Assembly (NCBI GenBank): GCA_031290375.1
Contig: JAITNR010000055.1
Location: 1-14,397 of the forward strand
Direction: 5' to 3'
From: Prevotellaceae bacterium
Lineage (GTDB): Bacteria; Bacteroidota; Bacteroidia; Bacteroidales; Paludibacteraceae
DNA length: 14,397 nt
The position numbers and the translations under genes are program-made. Below, piece by piece: positions 1 to 7,414 of this stretch; positions within the stretch are counted from its first letter, which is position 1; the number at the start of each line of letters is the position of its first letter. Below the pieces are notes generated by a model. The model saw only the letters and a list, made by a program, of their open reading frames with translations, was not told the origin of the DNA and ran no database searches.

Positions 1-88
1 TAACATGTGTCGTTACGAACAGATAGTCCGCCTGCAACTTTTGCCGATTAAATATTAAATTACATTAAATTTAATTTTATAAAACACT

Positions 89-138
<50 letters not shown>

Positions 139-186
139 ATTTACAAATAAAGTGAAAAAAAATATTTTTTTCTCATTTTATTGATT

Positions 187-194
187 TAACTTTG
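187..194 (+). promoter_or_regulatory. Candidate Bacteroidota -7 promoter box (TAACTTTG)
   Basis: TAACTTTG matches the Bacteroidota sigma-ABfr -7 consensus TAnnTTTG exactly. The -33 region (about 164-170) is only a T-run with no TTG, so the match is half-complete. Transcription would start near 200 and run rightward into the inverted repeats at 223-296. There is no plus-strand coding gene there, which suggests a small RNA or a spurious match. Confidence 0.4.
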
Positions 195-222
195 CAGTGA
201 TTTTTCGGTGGAGTTTTTATTC

Positions 223-296
223 GGACTTCGGCTCTGTATGAAAATGAATTATTAGAAGTCCCCATAAACAAGTTTTTTGTAAAAAGAGAGAGCCGA
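223..296 (+). ncRNA. Candidate small structured RNA with two crossing helices
   Basis: Two perfect inverted repeats overlap. GGACTTC (223-229) pairs with GAAGTCC (255-261), and TCGGCTCT (228-235) pairs with AGAGCCGA (289-296). In the order 223<228<261<296 they cross, so they would form either a pseudoknot with at least 6 bp in the second helix or two mutually exclusive hairpins. A -7 promoter box lies about 30 bases upstream. I recognise no known RNA family. On the minus strand the same bases would be part of the trmB 3' untranslated region, so strand is uncertain. Confidence 0.35.
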
Positions 297-320
297 GTAC
301 TGATAATGAATTTGTACAGT

Positions 321-1088
321 CTATGCTTTCAATCCAAGTTCCGCGCGTTTCTGTCTGCCGTAACTGCGATACGGGTCAAATTCAATTTCCACCTCAGACT
401 CAATCAAGATTGACGAACGGGACAATTCAAATTCAAGATACTTTATCGAAATCCCTCGAGCAAACCACTGACTTTCATAATAAGTCTTAATGTTCAGTTC
501 GGGCATATCTTCGAGAATATCAGAGGAATATATGTCTTTCGATTTTTTTTCTGATTTCAACAAATTCTTTTCCACCAAAATGTCTGTATAGGTAAAAAGG
601 AAGTTGCTGTCCGTTTTTAAATGAATTTTGCCATTGTCCTTTAATACTTTTTTGTACAGGTTCAAAAAGTGTGTGGAAGTAAGCCTTTTACGCAGTTTTT
701 TCATCTGCGGATCCGGAAAAGTAAGCCAAATTTCATCAATCTCATTTCCTGCAAAAAACACACTGATATTTTGAATTTCAGTACGTACAAAAGCCGCATT
801 GGACAATTTCAAAAGATTTGCTTCACTGGCGCCACTCCACATTCTCGCCCCTTTGATGTCGATGCCGATATAGTTGCTATCAGGGAACATTTTTGCCAGT
901 CCCAACGTATATTCGCCTCTGCCACAGCCGAGTTCAAGTATTATCGGATTCTGATTCTTGAAGATTTGTTCCCTCCAAAGACCTTTGAATTGAAAATTTT
1001 CACCTTTCAATATCTTTTGCAGTTCGAGCTCAAACACATTTGGCATCTGAGCCATTTGAGCAAATTTTTTCAGTTTATTTTTTGACAT
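321..1088 (-). CDS. trmB: tRNA (guanine-N7-)-methyltransferase TrmB
   Basis: This cytosolic enzyme methylates N7 of guanine 46 in the tRNA variable loop, using S-adenosylmethionine. The 255-residue product shows the family hallmarks in order: the SAM-binding loop LELGCGRGEYT at about 51-61, GIDIKGARMW at 75-84, the catalytic and tRNA-binding block TFPDPQMKKLRKRL at 123-136, LKTDSNFLFTYT at 157-168, and the closing TYYESQWFARGISIKYLEF at 202-220. About 35 residues follow the usual family end. They contain DPYRSYGRQKR, which I believe is usual in Bacteroidales versions. The frame stays open to 1163, but the start at 1088 is preferred: a promoter with TTG and TACCTTTG lies at 1140-1170, so transcription would begin downstream of the longer start. 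There is no Shine-Dalgarno sequence. The gene stands alone and is divergent from the efflux operon. Confidence 0.95.
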   Translation of the reverse strand: MSKNKLKKFAQMAQMPNVFELELQKILKGENFQFKGLWREQIFKNQNPIILELGCGRGEYTLGLAKMFPDSNYIGIDIKGARMWSGASEANLLKLSNAAFVRTEIQNISVFFAGNEIDEIWLTFPDPQMKKLRKRLTSTHFLNLYKKVLKDNGKIHLKTDSNFLFTYTDILVEKNLLKSEKKSKDIYSSDILEDMPELNIKTYYESQWFARGISIKYLEFELSRSSILIESEVEIEFDPYRSYGRQKRAELGLKA

Positions 1089-1139
1089 AACATTTTGGCA
1101 GGGCAGCACTTGATACCCACAATACTTAATTTTTTTTTG

Positions 1140-1170
1140 CAAAGGTAAATATAATTTTTTCAACTTTCAA
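1140..1170 (-). promoter_or_regulatory. Bacteroidota-type promoter of trmB
   Basis: Read on the minus strand, TTG (1170-1168) is followed after 20 bases by TACCTTTG (1147-1140). This is a full match to the -33 / -7 pattern TTTG-N(19-21)-TAnnTTTG. Predicted transcription start is near 1133, leaving a leader of about 45 bases before the ATG at 1088. The box overlaps the longer possible ORF start at 1163 and so argues against that start. Confidence 0.75.
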
Positions 1171-1206
1171 TTAAATTGCATTATGTCCGCAGAACAAAAT
1201 GTGAAT

Positions 1207-1301
1207 AACCGTAAATGAAACTTACGGTTGAAGACAAGTGATACCTCAACCCGTATGAGTTGAATTAATACCATTGTTCAACCTTATAGGTTGAGGTCTT
1301 C
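1207..1301. repeat. Two adjacent hairpin-forming inverted repeats
   Basis: A short hairpin pairs AACCGTAA (1207-1214) with TTACGGTT (1222-1229). A longer imperfect one pairs ACCTCAACC (1243-1251) with GGTTGAGGT (1289-1297). It continues inward through a few non-paired bases to GTTGAA (1259-1264) against TTCAAC (1277-1282), with a 12-base loop. The flank GAAGAC (1230-1235) is also the reverse complement of GTCTTC (1296-1301). The unit lies in the divergent spacer between trmB and the efflux operon. It could be a leader RNA, a mobile palindromic unit, or an operator region; the sequence does not decide. Confidence 0.6.
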
Positions 1302-1344
1302 CATTTAAGATTACAGTACACCCGAAAAACAATGAATAATGATT

Positions 1345-1373
1345 AAAAATGAATTTTACTATTCATTTTTTTT
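1345..1373 (+). terminator. AT-only hairpin with T-tract, possible terminator or attenuator
   Basis: AAAAATGAAT (1345-1354) pairs perfectly with ATTCATTTTT (1361-1370) around a 6-base loop, and T's continue to 1373. The layout is that of an intrinsic terminator, but the stem has only one G-C pair, so strength is doubtful. It lies about 50 bases before the first efflux gene with no plus-strand gene upstream. It would act on the operon's own leader transcript if the promoter lies further left. Confidence 0.3.
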
Positions 1374-1422
1374 ACACAATAATCGAAGTATTATTTCGTT
1401 ATTACATAAATAGCTCCGTTAT

Positions 1423-2097
1423 ATGATTCAACTTACAAATATTCACAAGACATACTACACAGGTGCTCCGTTGCACGTACTCAAAGGAATAGATTTGACA
1501 ATAGAAAAAGGCGAATTTGTCTCAATAATGGGTGCTTCAGGCTCGGGGAAATCAACATTGCTTAACATTCTCGGAATGCTGGACACGTATGACAAGGGAA
1601 CATATCTACTCGACGGTCGCCTCATAACCGAAATGAACGAAACAAAAGCAGCCAGACTGAGAAACCAGTATATTGGTTTTGTTTTTCAATCGTTCAATCT
1701 TATCAACTTCAAAACGGCTCTCGAAAATGTGGCTCTACCACTGTATTATCGCGGCATCGGACGGAAAGAACGAAACAGAACCGCACTCGAATACCTCGAC
1801 AAACTCGACTTGAGAGATTGGGCAAACCACATGCCAAACGAATTGTCCGGAGGACAAAAGCAACGTATCGCAATCGCACGGGCACTCATAGCAAAGCCGC
1901 ACGTAGTACTGGCTGACGAACCAACAGGTGCACTCGACAGCGTAACTTCACAGGAAGTAATCAATATTCTACGCTCCATCAACGCCGAAGGACTGACCGT
2001 GATAGTAGTTACACACGCCGCCGAAATCTCAGCACAAACCGACAAAATAATTCACCTCAAAGACGGTATGATAAGCGAAATCATATCCAATAAATAA
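1423..2097 (+). CDS. ABC transporter ATP-binding protein, MacB/LolD type
   Basis: This is the cytoplasmic ATPase that powers the two FtsX-type permeases encoded next. All the catalytic elements are intact in 224 residues: Walker A GASGSGKST (37-45), Q-loop Gln89 in FVFQSFNL, signature LSGGQKQR (141-148), Walker B VVLADEP with catalytic Glu166, D-loop Ala-Leu-Asp (170-172) and the switch His198. The length and motif spellings are those of the stand-alone MacB/LolD ATPase subfamily. It is the first gene of the operon and ends 12 bases before the first permease. The start is ATG with an A/T-rich leader and no Shine-Dalgarno sequence. LolD (lipoprotein release) is the main alternative, but the downstream adaptor and TolC partner favour efflux. 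The substrate cannot be read from the sequence. Confidence 0.93.
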   Translation: MIQLTNIHKTYYTGAPLHVLKGIDLTIEKGEFVSIMGASGSGKSTLLNILGMLDTYDKGTYLLDGRLITEMNETKAARLRNQYIGFVFQSFNLINFKTALENVALPLYYRGIGRKERNRTALEYLDKLDLRDWANHMPNELSGGQKQRIAIARALIAKPHVVLADEPTGALDSVTSQEVINILRSINAEGLTVIVVTHAAEISAQTDKIIHLKDGMISEIISNK

Positions 2098-2109
2098 GAA
2101 ATTTGAAGA

Positions 2110-3360
2110 ATGAAAAATATCTGGTATGAAATATTTCTCGCAATGCGTACCAACAAGTTACGCACCATACTGACAGGCTTTTCTGTAGCATGGGGGATTT
2201 TTATACTTATCGTTCTGCTGGCATCGGGAAACGGACTGAAAAACGGTGTACAGAAAAATTTCGATTATATGGCAAAAAATACTGTTTCGATATATGCGGG
2301 AACAACCTCCATGCCATACAACGGTTTACAAAGCGGAAGACGATTGAGTTTCTCGCCACAGGATGTGGATTTTTTCAAACATCATTTTCCAAATATAATA
2401 GATTATTCGCCTGTTTACAGAAGTTGGAATACAAATATTTCTTTTGGAAAAGAATCGGTAAACACCGTTATTTTTGGAGTCGAACCCGGATATAAGACTC
2501 TGAGAACAACCAAAATTAAACAGGGTAGATTTATAAATGAAATAGACATTGCAGAACAGCGAAAAGTGATAATACTTCATCCAAATTTTGTTCAGACACT
2601 CTTCCGCGATGTCGAAGTGACAGGGCAATATGTTTTGGTAAATGATGTGCCGTTCCAGGTGGCAGGGGTATATGAGGAGAGTTCTATTTTTCGCACGCCG
2701 CCTGCCTATATTCCATTCAATACAGCACAGGCTGTTTTTAATTCGTCAAAATTTATTGATGAAATTGCATTCAACGTAACAGGAGTAGAAACCAAAGAAG
2801 AAAGCGACAAATACAGAAAGGAACTGACACGGATTTTGAGCAGCCGCATGCAATTTTCTCCGGAAGACCAACACGCAATTTGGTTCAACGACAGAATATC
2901 ATCATACAGAGAAACACAACAGATTTTCAGCGTTATTTCAATTTTTGTCTGGATTATCGGGATAGCCACTCTTATGGCAGGCATTGTGGGCATCAGCAAT
3001 ATTATGGTGATTACCGTAAAAGAACGAACGCACGAGTTTGGTATACGCAAGGCTCTGGGAGCAACTCCGGCATCAATATTGAAAGCGGTAGTGCTCGAAT
3101 CGCTTGTCATAACGCTAATGTTCGGATATATCGGTATGACTCTCGGCGTTTTTATCACCGAAACGGCAAGCGCATTGATGGCTAAAAAACCGACAGGCAA
3201 TTCGCACGAAGATATGACTGTCTTTGTTAATCCGACAGTTGATATAAATATCGTACTCGGCGCAATGACTGTACTTGTAATTGCAGGGATTATTGCAGGA
3301 TATATCCCAGCCAAAAGGGCTGTAAGCATAAAACCAATAGAAGCGTTAAGTTTCAAATAA
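2110..3360 (+). CDS. ABC transporter permease, FtsX/MacB family (first of two)
   Basis: This is an inner-membrane permease of 416 residues. It has one N-terminal membrane segment (about 23-40), a large periplasmic domain of the MacB_PCD type (about 45-270), then three membrane segments (about 273-301, 326-350, 380-400). The FtsX coupling segment ERTHEFGIRKALGATP (305-320) follows the second segment, and the usual C-terminal tail PAKRAVSIKPIEAL is at 400-413. In this class the membrane domain does not form a pore. It transmits ATP-driven movement to the periplasmic domain, which pushes substrate through the adaptor into TolC. It is paired with the non-identical permease at 3459-4712, so the working unit is probably a heterodimer served by two copies of the upstream ATPase. 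Start by analogy: the MKNIWYEIFLAMRTNKLRT opening matches the family. Confidence 0.92.
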   Translation: MKNIWYEIFLAMRTNKLRTILTGFSVAWGIFILIVLLASGNGLKNGVQKNFDYMAKNTVSIYAGTTSMPYNGLQSGRRLSFSPQDVDFFKHHFPNIIDYSPVYRSWNTNISFGKESVNTVIFGVEPGYKTLRTTKIKQGRFINEIDIAEQRKVIILHPNFVQTLFRDVEVTGQYVLVNDVPFQVAGVYEESSIFRTPPAYIPFNTAQAVFNSSKFIDEIAFNVTGVETKEESDKYRKELTRILSSRMQFSPEDQHAIWFNDRISSYRETQQIFSVISIFVWIIGIATLMAGIVGISNIMVITVKERTHEFGIRKALGATPASILKAVVLESLVITLMFGYIGMTLGVFITETASALMAKKPTGNSHEDMTVFVNPTVDINIVLGAMTVLVIAGIIAGYIPAKRAVSIKPIEALSFK

Positions 3361-3400
3361 CTGAGTAATTGAATATACAATACAGTTAAGTCAATCATTG

Positions 3401-3456
3401 AGTTATTCTATCAATCAGTTGTTCAGTTATTCAATTATTCAGTTATTTAATTATTC
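3401..3456 (+). repeat. Period-8 degenerate tandem array before the second permease
   Basis: Seven consecutive octamers fill 3401-3456: AGTTATTC, TATCAATC, AGTTGTTC, AGTTATTC, AATTATTC, AGTTATTT, AATTATTC. The last four form two copies of a 16-mer that differ at one base. The array ends two bases before the ATG at 3459. It therefore lies where ribosomes load on an mRNA without a Shine-Dalgarno sequence. Change in unit number would alter the leader of the second permease but not its frame. Confidence 0.85.
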
Positions 3457-3458
3457 TC

Positions 3459-4712
3459 ATGTTTGAAATTGATTTTTGGCAAAATGTATGGATTACTATT
3501 TCGCGCAACAAATGGCGCAGTCTGTTTACGGCGTTCGGCGTATTTTGGGGTATCTTTATGCTGGTGGTTCTGGTTGGTTTCGGCAGCGGCATCAGCAGGT
3601 CAATGATGGAGCAAGTCGGACATATATCAGCCAATTCGAGTTTTTTGTTTTCAAGTCGAACAACGGAAGCCTGCAAGGGCTTCAACAAAGGCAGATACTG
3701 GGAATTGTCACTTGATGATATGAATGCAGTAATCGAACAATTTCCATCATTAATATACGTCAGCGGAATAATATTTGGCGGTTCTTCCGAACACAACACC
3801 GCAAGAGAAGACAAACAGGGCACTTTTCAAGTAATGGGCTTCTCTCCAAACTACAACAAAATCAATCCGAGCAGGATTTTGGAAGGACGCTTTATCAACG
3901 AACTGGACATTTTGGAACACCGCAAAGTATGTATCGTAGGCAAAAAAGTAAAGAATGACCTTTACTCGCCCGATGAACAGATTCTCGGTTCGCTTCTCCG
4001 AGTGAACGGCATCTATTACAACGTTGTCGGTGTGATGGAAGAATACAGTAGCAATGTAAATCTTTTTGGTAACACGTCTGAGACGATTGTTGTACCTTTT
4101 TCCACTTTGCAGATTACGCAGAATTTCGGCAAAAATCTGCATTGTATCGCCATCACGGCAGGAGATAAAGTAGATATTCACAAGTTGGAGGACGAAGTAA
4201 AGACGTTGCTCAAGGAGCGTAATATGATTTCCCCAACTGACCCTGAGGGTGTTGAGGCGTTCAATCTGGCTACTGTTTTCAATACCTTCAGGTCTTTGCT
4301 TGTTGGCATTGGCATTTTGGTTTGGTTTGTTGGTTTGGGTACGTTGTTTGCGGGTGTTGTTGGGGTCAGCAACATAATGCTGATAACCGTTAGAGAGCGG
4401 ACACAGGAAATTGGTATTCTGCGGGCGTTGGGCGCATCTCCCGGAGCAATCATCAGGCAAATAATGTGCGAAAGCGTAACAATAACATTTTTAGCCGGCA
4501 TTGTCGGCATTTTGTGCGGTGTGGGTTTGTTGTCGTTCTTTGAAAACATATTCAGTGCGGGGGACAATCCGATGATGAAGAATTTTCAAATATCTTTTTC
4601 CACAGCGATAGTATCCTTGTTGATATTGATGGTATGTGGTTTGTTGTCGGGGTTGTTGCCGTCAAGCAGGGCGATAAAAATCAAGGCGATTGAAGCATTA
4701 AGAGACGAGTGA
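3459..4712 (+). CDS. ABC transporter permease, FtsX/MacB family (second of two)
   Basis: This 417-residue partner of the preceding permease has the same architecture: first membrane segment about 22-42, periplasmic MacB_PCD domain about 45-275, then membrane segments at about 280-308, 340-360 and 380-402. Its coupling segment is ERTQEIGILRALGASP (313-328), and its C-terminus is PSSRAIKIKAIEALRDE (401-417). Sequence similarity to the first permease is clear in the membrane parts and weak in the periplasmic domain, consistent with an old duplication and a heterodimeric transporter. The gene is separated from the first permease by 98 bases, mostly the period-8 array, and lies 45 bases before the adaptor gene. 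The start is fixed by alignment with the first permease at the N-terminal NKWRSLFTAFGVFWG block. Confidence 0.92.
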   Translation: MFEIDFWQNVWITISRNKWRSLFTAFGVFWGIFMLVVLVGFGSGISRSMMEQVGHISANSSFLFSSRTTEACKGFNKGRYWELSLDDMNAVIEQFPSLIYVSGIIFGGSSEHNTAREDKQGTFQVMGFSPNYNKINPSRILEGRFINELDILEHRKVCIVGKKVKNDLYSPDEQILGSLLRVNGIYYNVVGVMEEYSSNVNLFGNTSETIVVPFSTLQITQNFGKNLHCIAITAGDKVDIHKLEDEVKTLLKERNMISPTDPEGVEAFNLATVFNTFRSLLVGIGILVWFVGLGTLFAGVVGVSNIMLITVRERTQEIGILRALGASPGAIIRQIMCESVTITFLAGIVGILCGVGLLSFFENIFSAGDNPMMKNFQISFSTAIVSLLILMVCGLLSGLLPSSRAIKIKAIEALRDE

Positions 4713-4757
4713 AAAGAACAATTAGTAATGAATAATAATATTTAAAAAAAAATAGTT

Positions 4758-5858
4758 ATGAAAAAAGTAATTAAGATCATTTTGTTGTCGTTGTTAGGTC
4801 TTTTGGTTGTCGGGACGTTTGTTTTTCTTTGGAATAAATCCAGACCGAAAATAGTCGAGTACGAAATCATCAGGGCGGAGATAAAAACCATTGAAAAAAA
4901 GACCGTTGCTACCGGTAAGATAGAGCCGCGCGACATTGTAATGATTAAGCCTCAAATATCCGGTATCATATCGCATGTTTATAAGCAGGCTGGTCAGCAT
5001 GTAAAGAGCGGTGAGGTTATTGCACTTGTCAAGGTTATACCCGAAATGAGTTTGGTCAATGCTGCCGAAAGTCGTGTCAATGTGGCTAAAATCGAACTTG
5101 ACCAGCAGAAAAGCATTTACGACAGGGATAAACAACTGTATGAAAGCAAGGTTATTTCGGCTGAAGAATTTGAGAAATCTACTTCTGCCACTCTTCGTAT
5201 CAGGGAGGAGTATCAAAATGCTGTTGATAACCTCGAAATAGTCAGGCAGGGTATGGTCAGGCGTTCCGGGTCTTACGGCAATACACGGATTTTATCCACG
5301 ATTACGGGCACGATTCTTGACATTCCGATAAAGGCGGGCAACTCTGTTATACAGTCCAACACCTTTAATGACGGAACTACCATTGCTGTTGTTGCCAACC
5401 TTAACGATATGATTTTTCAAGGCAAAATAGACGAAACGGAAGTGGGGCGTATTAAAGTTGGCATGCCGTTGGTTCTCACTGTTGGTGCGTTACAGAATGT
5501 CAGTTTTGATGCTGAATTGGAGTATATTTCGCCAAAGGGTGTGGAGGAGAACAGTGCTGTTATGTTTGAAATAAGGGCAGCGGCATATATTCCCGACAGC
5601 ATTACAATACGTTCGGGTTATAGTGCGAATGCCGAAATTATTTTGCAGCATCGTCCTGATGTTTTGGCTGTACCTGAAAGCACTGTATCTTTTGAGAATG
5701 ACTCTACTTTTGTTTATTCTTTTTTGAAAAATAATGGCAAAAAGCAGTTGTTTCAACGGCAGCAGGTTAAGATTGGGCTTTCTGACGGAATGTATGTTGA
5801 AATAACGGAGGGGCTTGATACTACTGTTGAAATTAGGGGTAAGGAGAAAAGTTTTTAA
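4758..5858 (+). CDS. Periplasmic adaptor (membrane fusion protein), MacA/HlyD type
   Basis: The adaptor links the inner-membrane ABC complex to the outer-membrane channel. In its 366 residues there is an N-terminal membrane anchor (about 5-26) and the first half of a lipoyl-like domain (about 50-92, TVATGKIEPRDIVMIKPQIS then GQHVKSGEVIALV). An alpha-helical hairpin rich in charged residues follows (about 98-167). The second lipoyl half starts at ILSTITGTILDIPIKAGNSV (178-197), then come a beta-barrel (about 208-295) and a membrane-proximal domain ending in GLSDGMYVEITEGL (340-353). Automatic annotation may call it an RND adaptor. The adjacent ABC genes make it the MacA-type partner here. The last residues (VEIRGKEKSF) are slightly short of a typical MacA tail. 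A 153-base spacer with repeats separates it from the TolC-like gene. Confidence 0.92.
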   Translation: MKKVIKIILLSLLGLLVVGTFVFLWNKSRPKIVEYEIIRAEIKTIEKKTVATGKIEPRDIVMIKPQISGIISHVYKQAGQHVKSGEVIALVKVIPEMSLVNAAESRVNVAKIELDQQKSIYDRDKQLYESKVISAEEFEKSTSATLRIREEYQNAVDNLEIVRQGMVRRSGSYGNTRILSTITGTILDIPIKAGNSVIQSNTFNDGTTIAVVANLNDMIFQGKIDETEVGRIKVGMPLVLTVGALQNVSFDAELEYISPKGVEENSAVMFEIRAAAYIPDSITIRSGYSANAEIILQHRPDVLAVPESTVSFENDSTFVYSFLKNNGKKQLFQRQQVKIGLSDGMYVEITEGLDTTVEIRGKEKSF

Positions 5859-6001
5859 TGAATAATGAACAATGAATAATATTCATTTCTTCGTCATTGC
5901 AAATGGAGCAAAGCAATCCTGCGTCATTGCGGGCTTGATCCGCAATCTCCAATTGAAGCAATCCAGCGTTATTTTCTTCTTAATGAATAATAATGAATAA
6001 A
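5857..6001. repeat. Spacer with AATGAATAAT motifs and CGTCATTGC palindromes
   Basis: The adaptor to TolC spacer holds three exact copies of AATGAATAAT (5857-5866, 5871-5880, 5982-5991). Between them lie two tandem palindromic units that each begin CGTCATTGC (5892 and 5922). In the second, ATTGCGG (5926-5932) pairs with CCGCAAT (5940-5946). In the first, ATTGC (5896-5900) pairs with GCAAT (5913-5917). Both are followed by CAATCC/CAATCT-type ends. A related copy in opposite orientation lies at 13472-13500. No coding frame runs through the spacer. Confidence 0.75.
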
Positions 6002-6011
6002 TATATAAAAA

Positions 6012-7331
6012 ATGAAAAAAATATTTTTTTCAACATTAATATTTTGCCCTATAATTTTGTATGGTCAAAATGTTTGGACACTTGACAAGTGCATCGAATA
6101 TGCCCAAGAGCGTAACATTACAATAAAGCAGTCGGAATTGCAGCAGAAGAGCAGTCAGCTTGACTTGCAAACGGCAAGATTAAGTTTTTTGCCTGACCTC
6201 AATCTTGGTGTCGGGCAGGATTTTGCTTTCGGCAGAGCTACCGGCAGTGATAATGTCATTGTGAGTCAGTCTTTGGCGTCATCTTCGTTGTCGGTTTATT
6301 CTTCGATACCTCTTTTCACAGGGTTGCGGCTTGTAAATCAAATACAGTCGAACAAACTTGGCTTGCGGGCTGCTATTGCCGAATTGGACAAGGCAAAAGA
6401 AAACCTGACGCTGAACATTGCAAGTTTTTATCTTCAAATTCTTCTGAATAAGGAACTCCTTGCCATTGCACAGGAGCAGCTTGCTCTCAGCAGCGAACAG
6501 GTTGAGCGTTCTCAGCAGTTGTTTGCTGCCGGCAGACAGTCTGAGGCAGCACTTTACGAAGCCCGTGCCCAACTTGCCGATGACGAACAAAAACAGGTTG
6601 TAGCCAACAACAACCTGCAACTGTCGTTGCTTTCGCTGTGCCAGCTTATCAACTACACCGAGTTGGAGTCTTTCGACATTGCGCAGGCAAATATCGAACT
6701 TGCGAACGGATTAAGTCTGTTGTCTTCGCCTGAAGATGCTTACCGGTTTTCGCTTGAACATCGTCCTTCCATTGTTGTGTCTCGATTGTTGCTGGAAAAG
6801 AGCCGTAAGGAAGAGAAGATTGCGCAGTCTGCTTTTTATCCTCAGCTTAGCCTTTCGGGTGGATACAGTACGGGCTATTACTATATGTTTAATACTGTTG
6901 TGAACCAGCCTTTTTCAAAACAGTTGCTTGACAACGGTGGAGAAAGTGTTCGGCTTTCGCTTTCTGTTCCCATTTTCAATCGTCTTGGCGATGTGAACAG
7001 TGTAAAAAAGGCGAAGATAAGTTCTCATTTGCAGGAGTTGTCGCTCGAAAACGCCAAGCAGGAACTTTACAGGGATATTCAGACGGCATATTACAATGCT
7101 CTTGCTGCTCTTGAGCGGTATCGTGCCGCGGTCAAAGCCACTGCTGCGGCTCAGCTTGCCTTTGACTTCGAGCAGAAACGTTATGAGAGCGGCAAATCAA
7201 CTGCTTTGGAATACAGCACTGCAAAGATACGTTTGGAGCGTACCAAAGGCGACGAGGCGCAAGCCAAGTTCGAGTATATCTTCCGTACAAAAATCCTTGA
7301 CTTTTACAACGGCAAACCGATAGAGATATGA
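6012..7331 (+). CDS. TolC-family outer membrane efflux protein
   Basis: This is the outer-membrane channel of the tripartite pump: 439 residues, close to the usual length of the family. The N-terminus is a signal peptide (Lys2-Lys3, hydrophobic 4-17) with likely cleavage after Gly18 before QNVWTLDKCIEYA, a typical TolC opening. Two outer-membrane efflux repeats follow, about 23-205 and 230-425. Each alternates long heptad-like helices (for example KENLTLNIASFYLQILLNKELL and AKQELYRDIQTAYYNALAALE, given here in short form as KENLTLNIAS and YRDIQTAYYN) with short strands such as LNLGVGQDFAFGRA and LSLSVPIFN. Cys12 lies in the hydrophobic stretch, but Phe11 before it does not fit a lipobox. It is the last gene of the operon. 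I see no terminator after it. Confidence 0.92.
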   Translation: MKKIFFSTLIFCPIILYGQNVWTLDKCIEYAQERNITIKQSELQQKSSQLDLQTARLSFLPDLNLGVGQDFAFGRATGSDNVIVSQSLASSSLSVYSSIPLFTGLRLVNQIQSNKLGLRAAIAELDKAKENLTLNIASFYLQILLNKELLAIAQEQLALSSEQVERSQQLFAAGRQSEAALYEARAQLADDEQKQVVANNNLQLSLLSLCQLINYTELESFDIAQANIELANGLSLLSSPEDAYRFSLEHRPSIVVSRLLLEKSRKEEKIAQSAFYPQLSLSGGYSTGYYYMFNTVVNQPFSKQLLDNGGESVRLSLSVPIFNRLGDVNSVKKAKISSHLQELSLENAKQELYRDIQTAYYNALAALERYRAAVKATAAAQLAFDFEQKRYESGKSTALEYSTAKIRLERTKGDEAQAKFEYIFRTKILDFYNGKPIEI

Positions 7332-7376
7332 TATAGCCAAAGCATCAGTTTCTTTTACTAATTGACAATTAATTTG

Positions 7377-7384
7377 TACCTTTG
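7377..7384 (+). promoter_or_regulatory. Bacteroidota -7 box before the exonuclease gene (TACCTTTG)
   Basis: TACCTTTG is an exact TAnnTTTG match. The -33 region around 7351-7356 (TCTTTT) is weak. A TTG at 7362-7364 is too close, with only 12 bases of spacer. Transcription would start near 7391, giving a leader of about 45 bases that carries the first copy of the 17-bp direct repeat. This probably starts a new transcript for the exonuclease and kinase genes. Confidence 0.6.
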
Positions 7385-7414
7385 CAAAAAATATTAAATT
7401 CGCGTAAATTACAA

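Noticed and set aside
1..58. Possible 3' end of an upstream plus-strand gene (18 codons open to a TAA at 56-58)
   Set aside because: Too short to judge. Other frames also stop close by and no family is recognisable, so it is mentioned only in the left-edge note.
669..1085. Plus-strand frame of 138 codons over trmB
   Set aside because: It is antisense to conserved TrmB motifs and resembles no family.
1089..1163. N-terminal extension of TrmB by 25 residues
   Set aside because: The extension would begin upstream of the predicted transcription start and is Lys-rich and unlike the family. The start at 1088 fits TrmB.
4230..4700. G/T-rich second half of the second permease as a sign of recombination
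   Set aside because: The composition is explained by membrane segments rich in Val, Gly, Leu and Phe codons.
6045..6050. Cys12 of the TolC-like protein as a lipoprotein site
   Set aside because: Phe at -1 and the short hydrophobic stretch do not fit a lipobox. Cleavage after Gly18 by signal peptidase I is a better reading.
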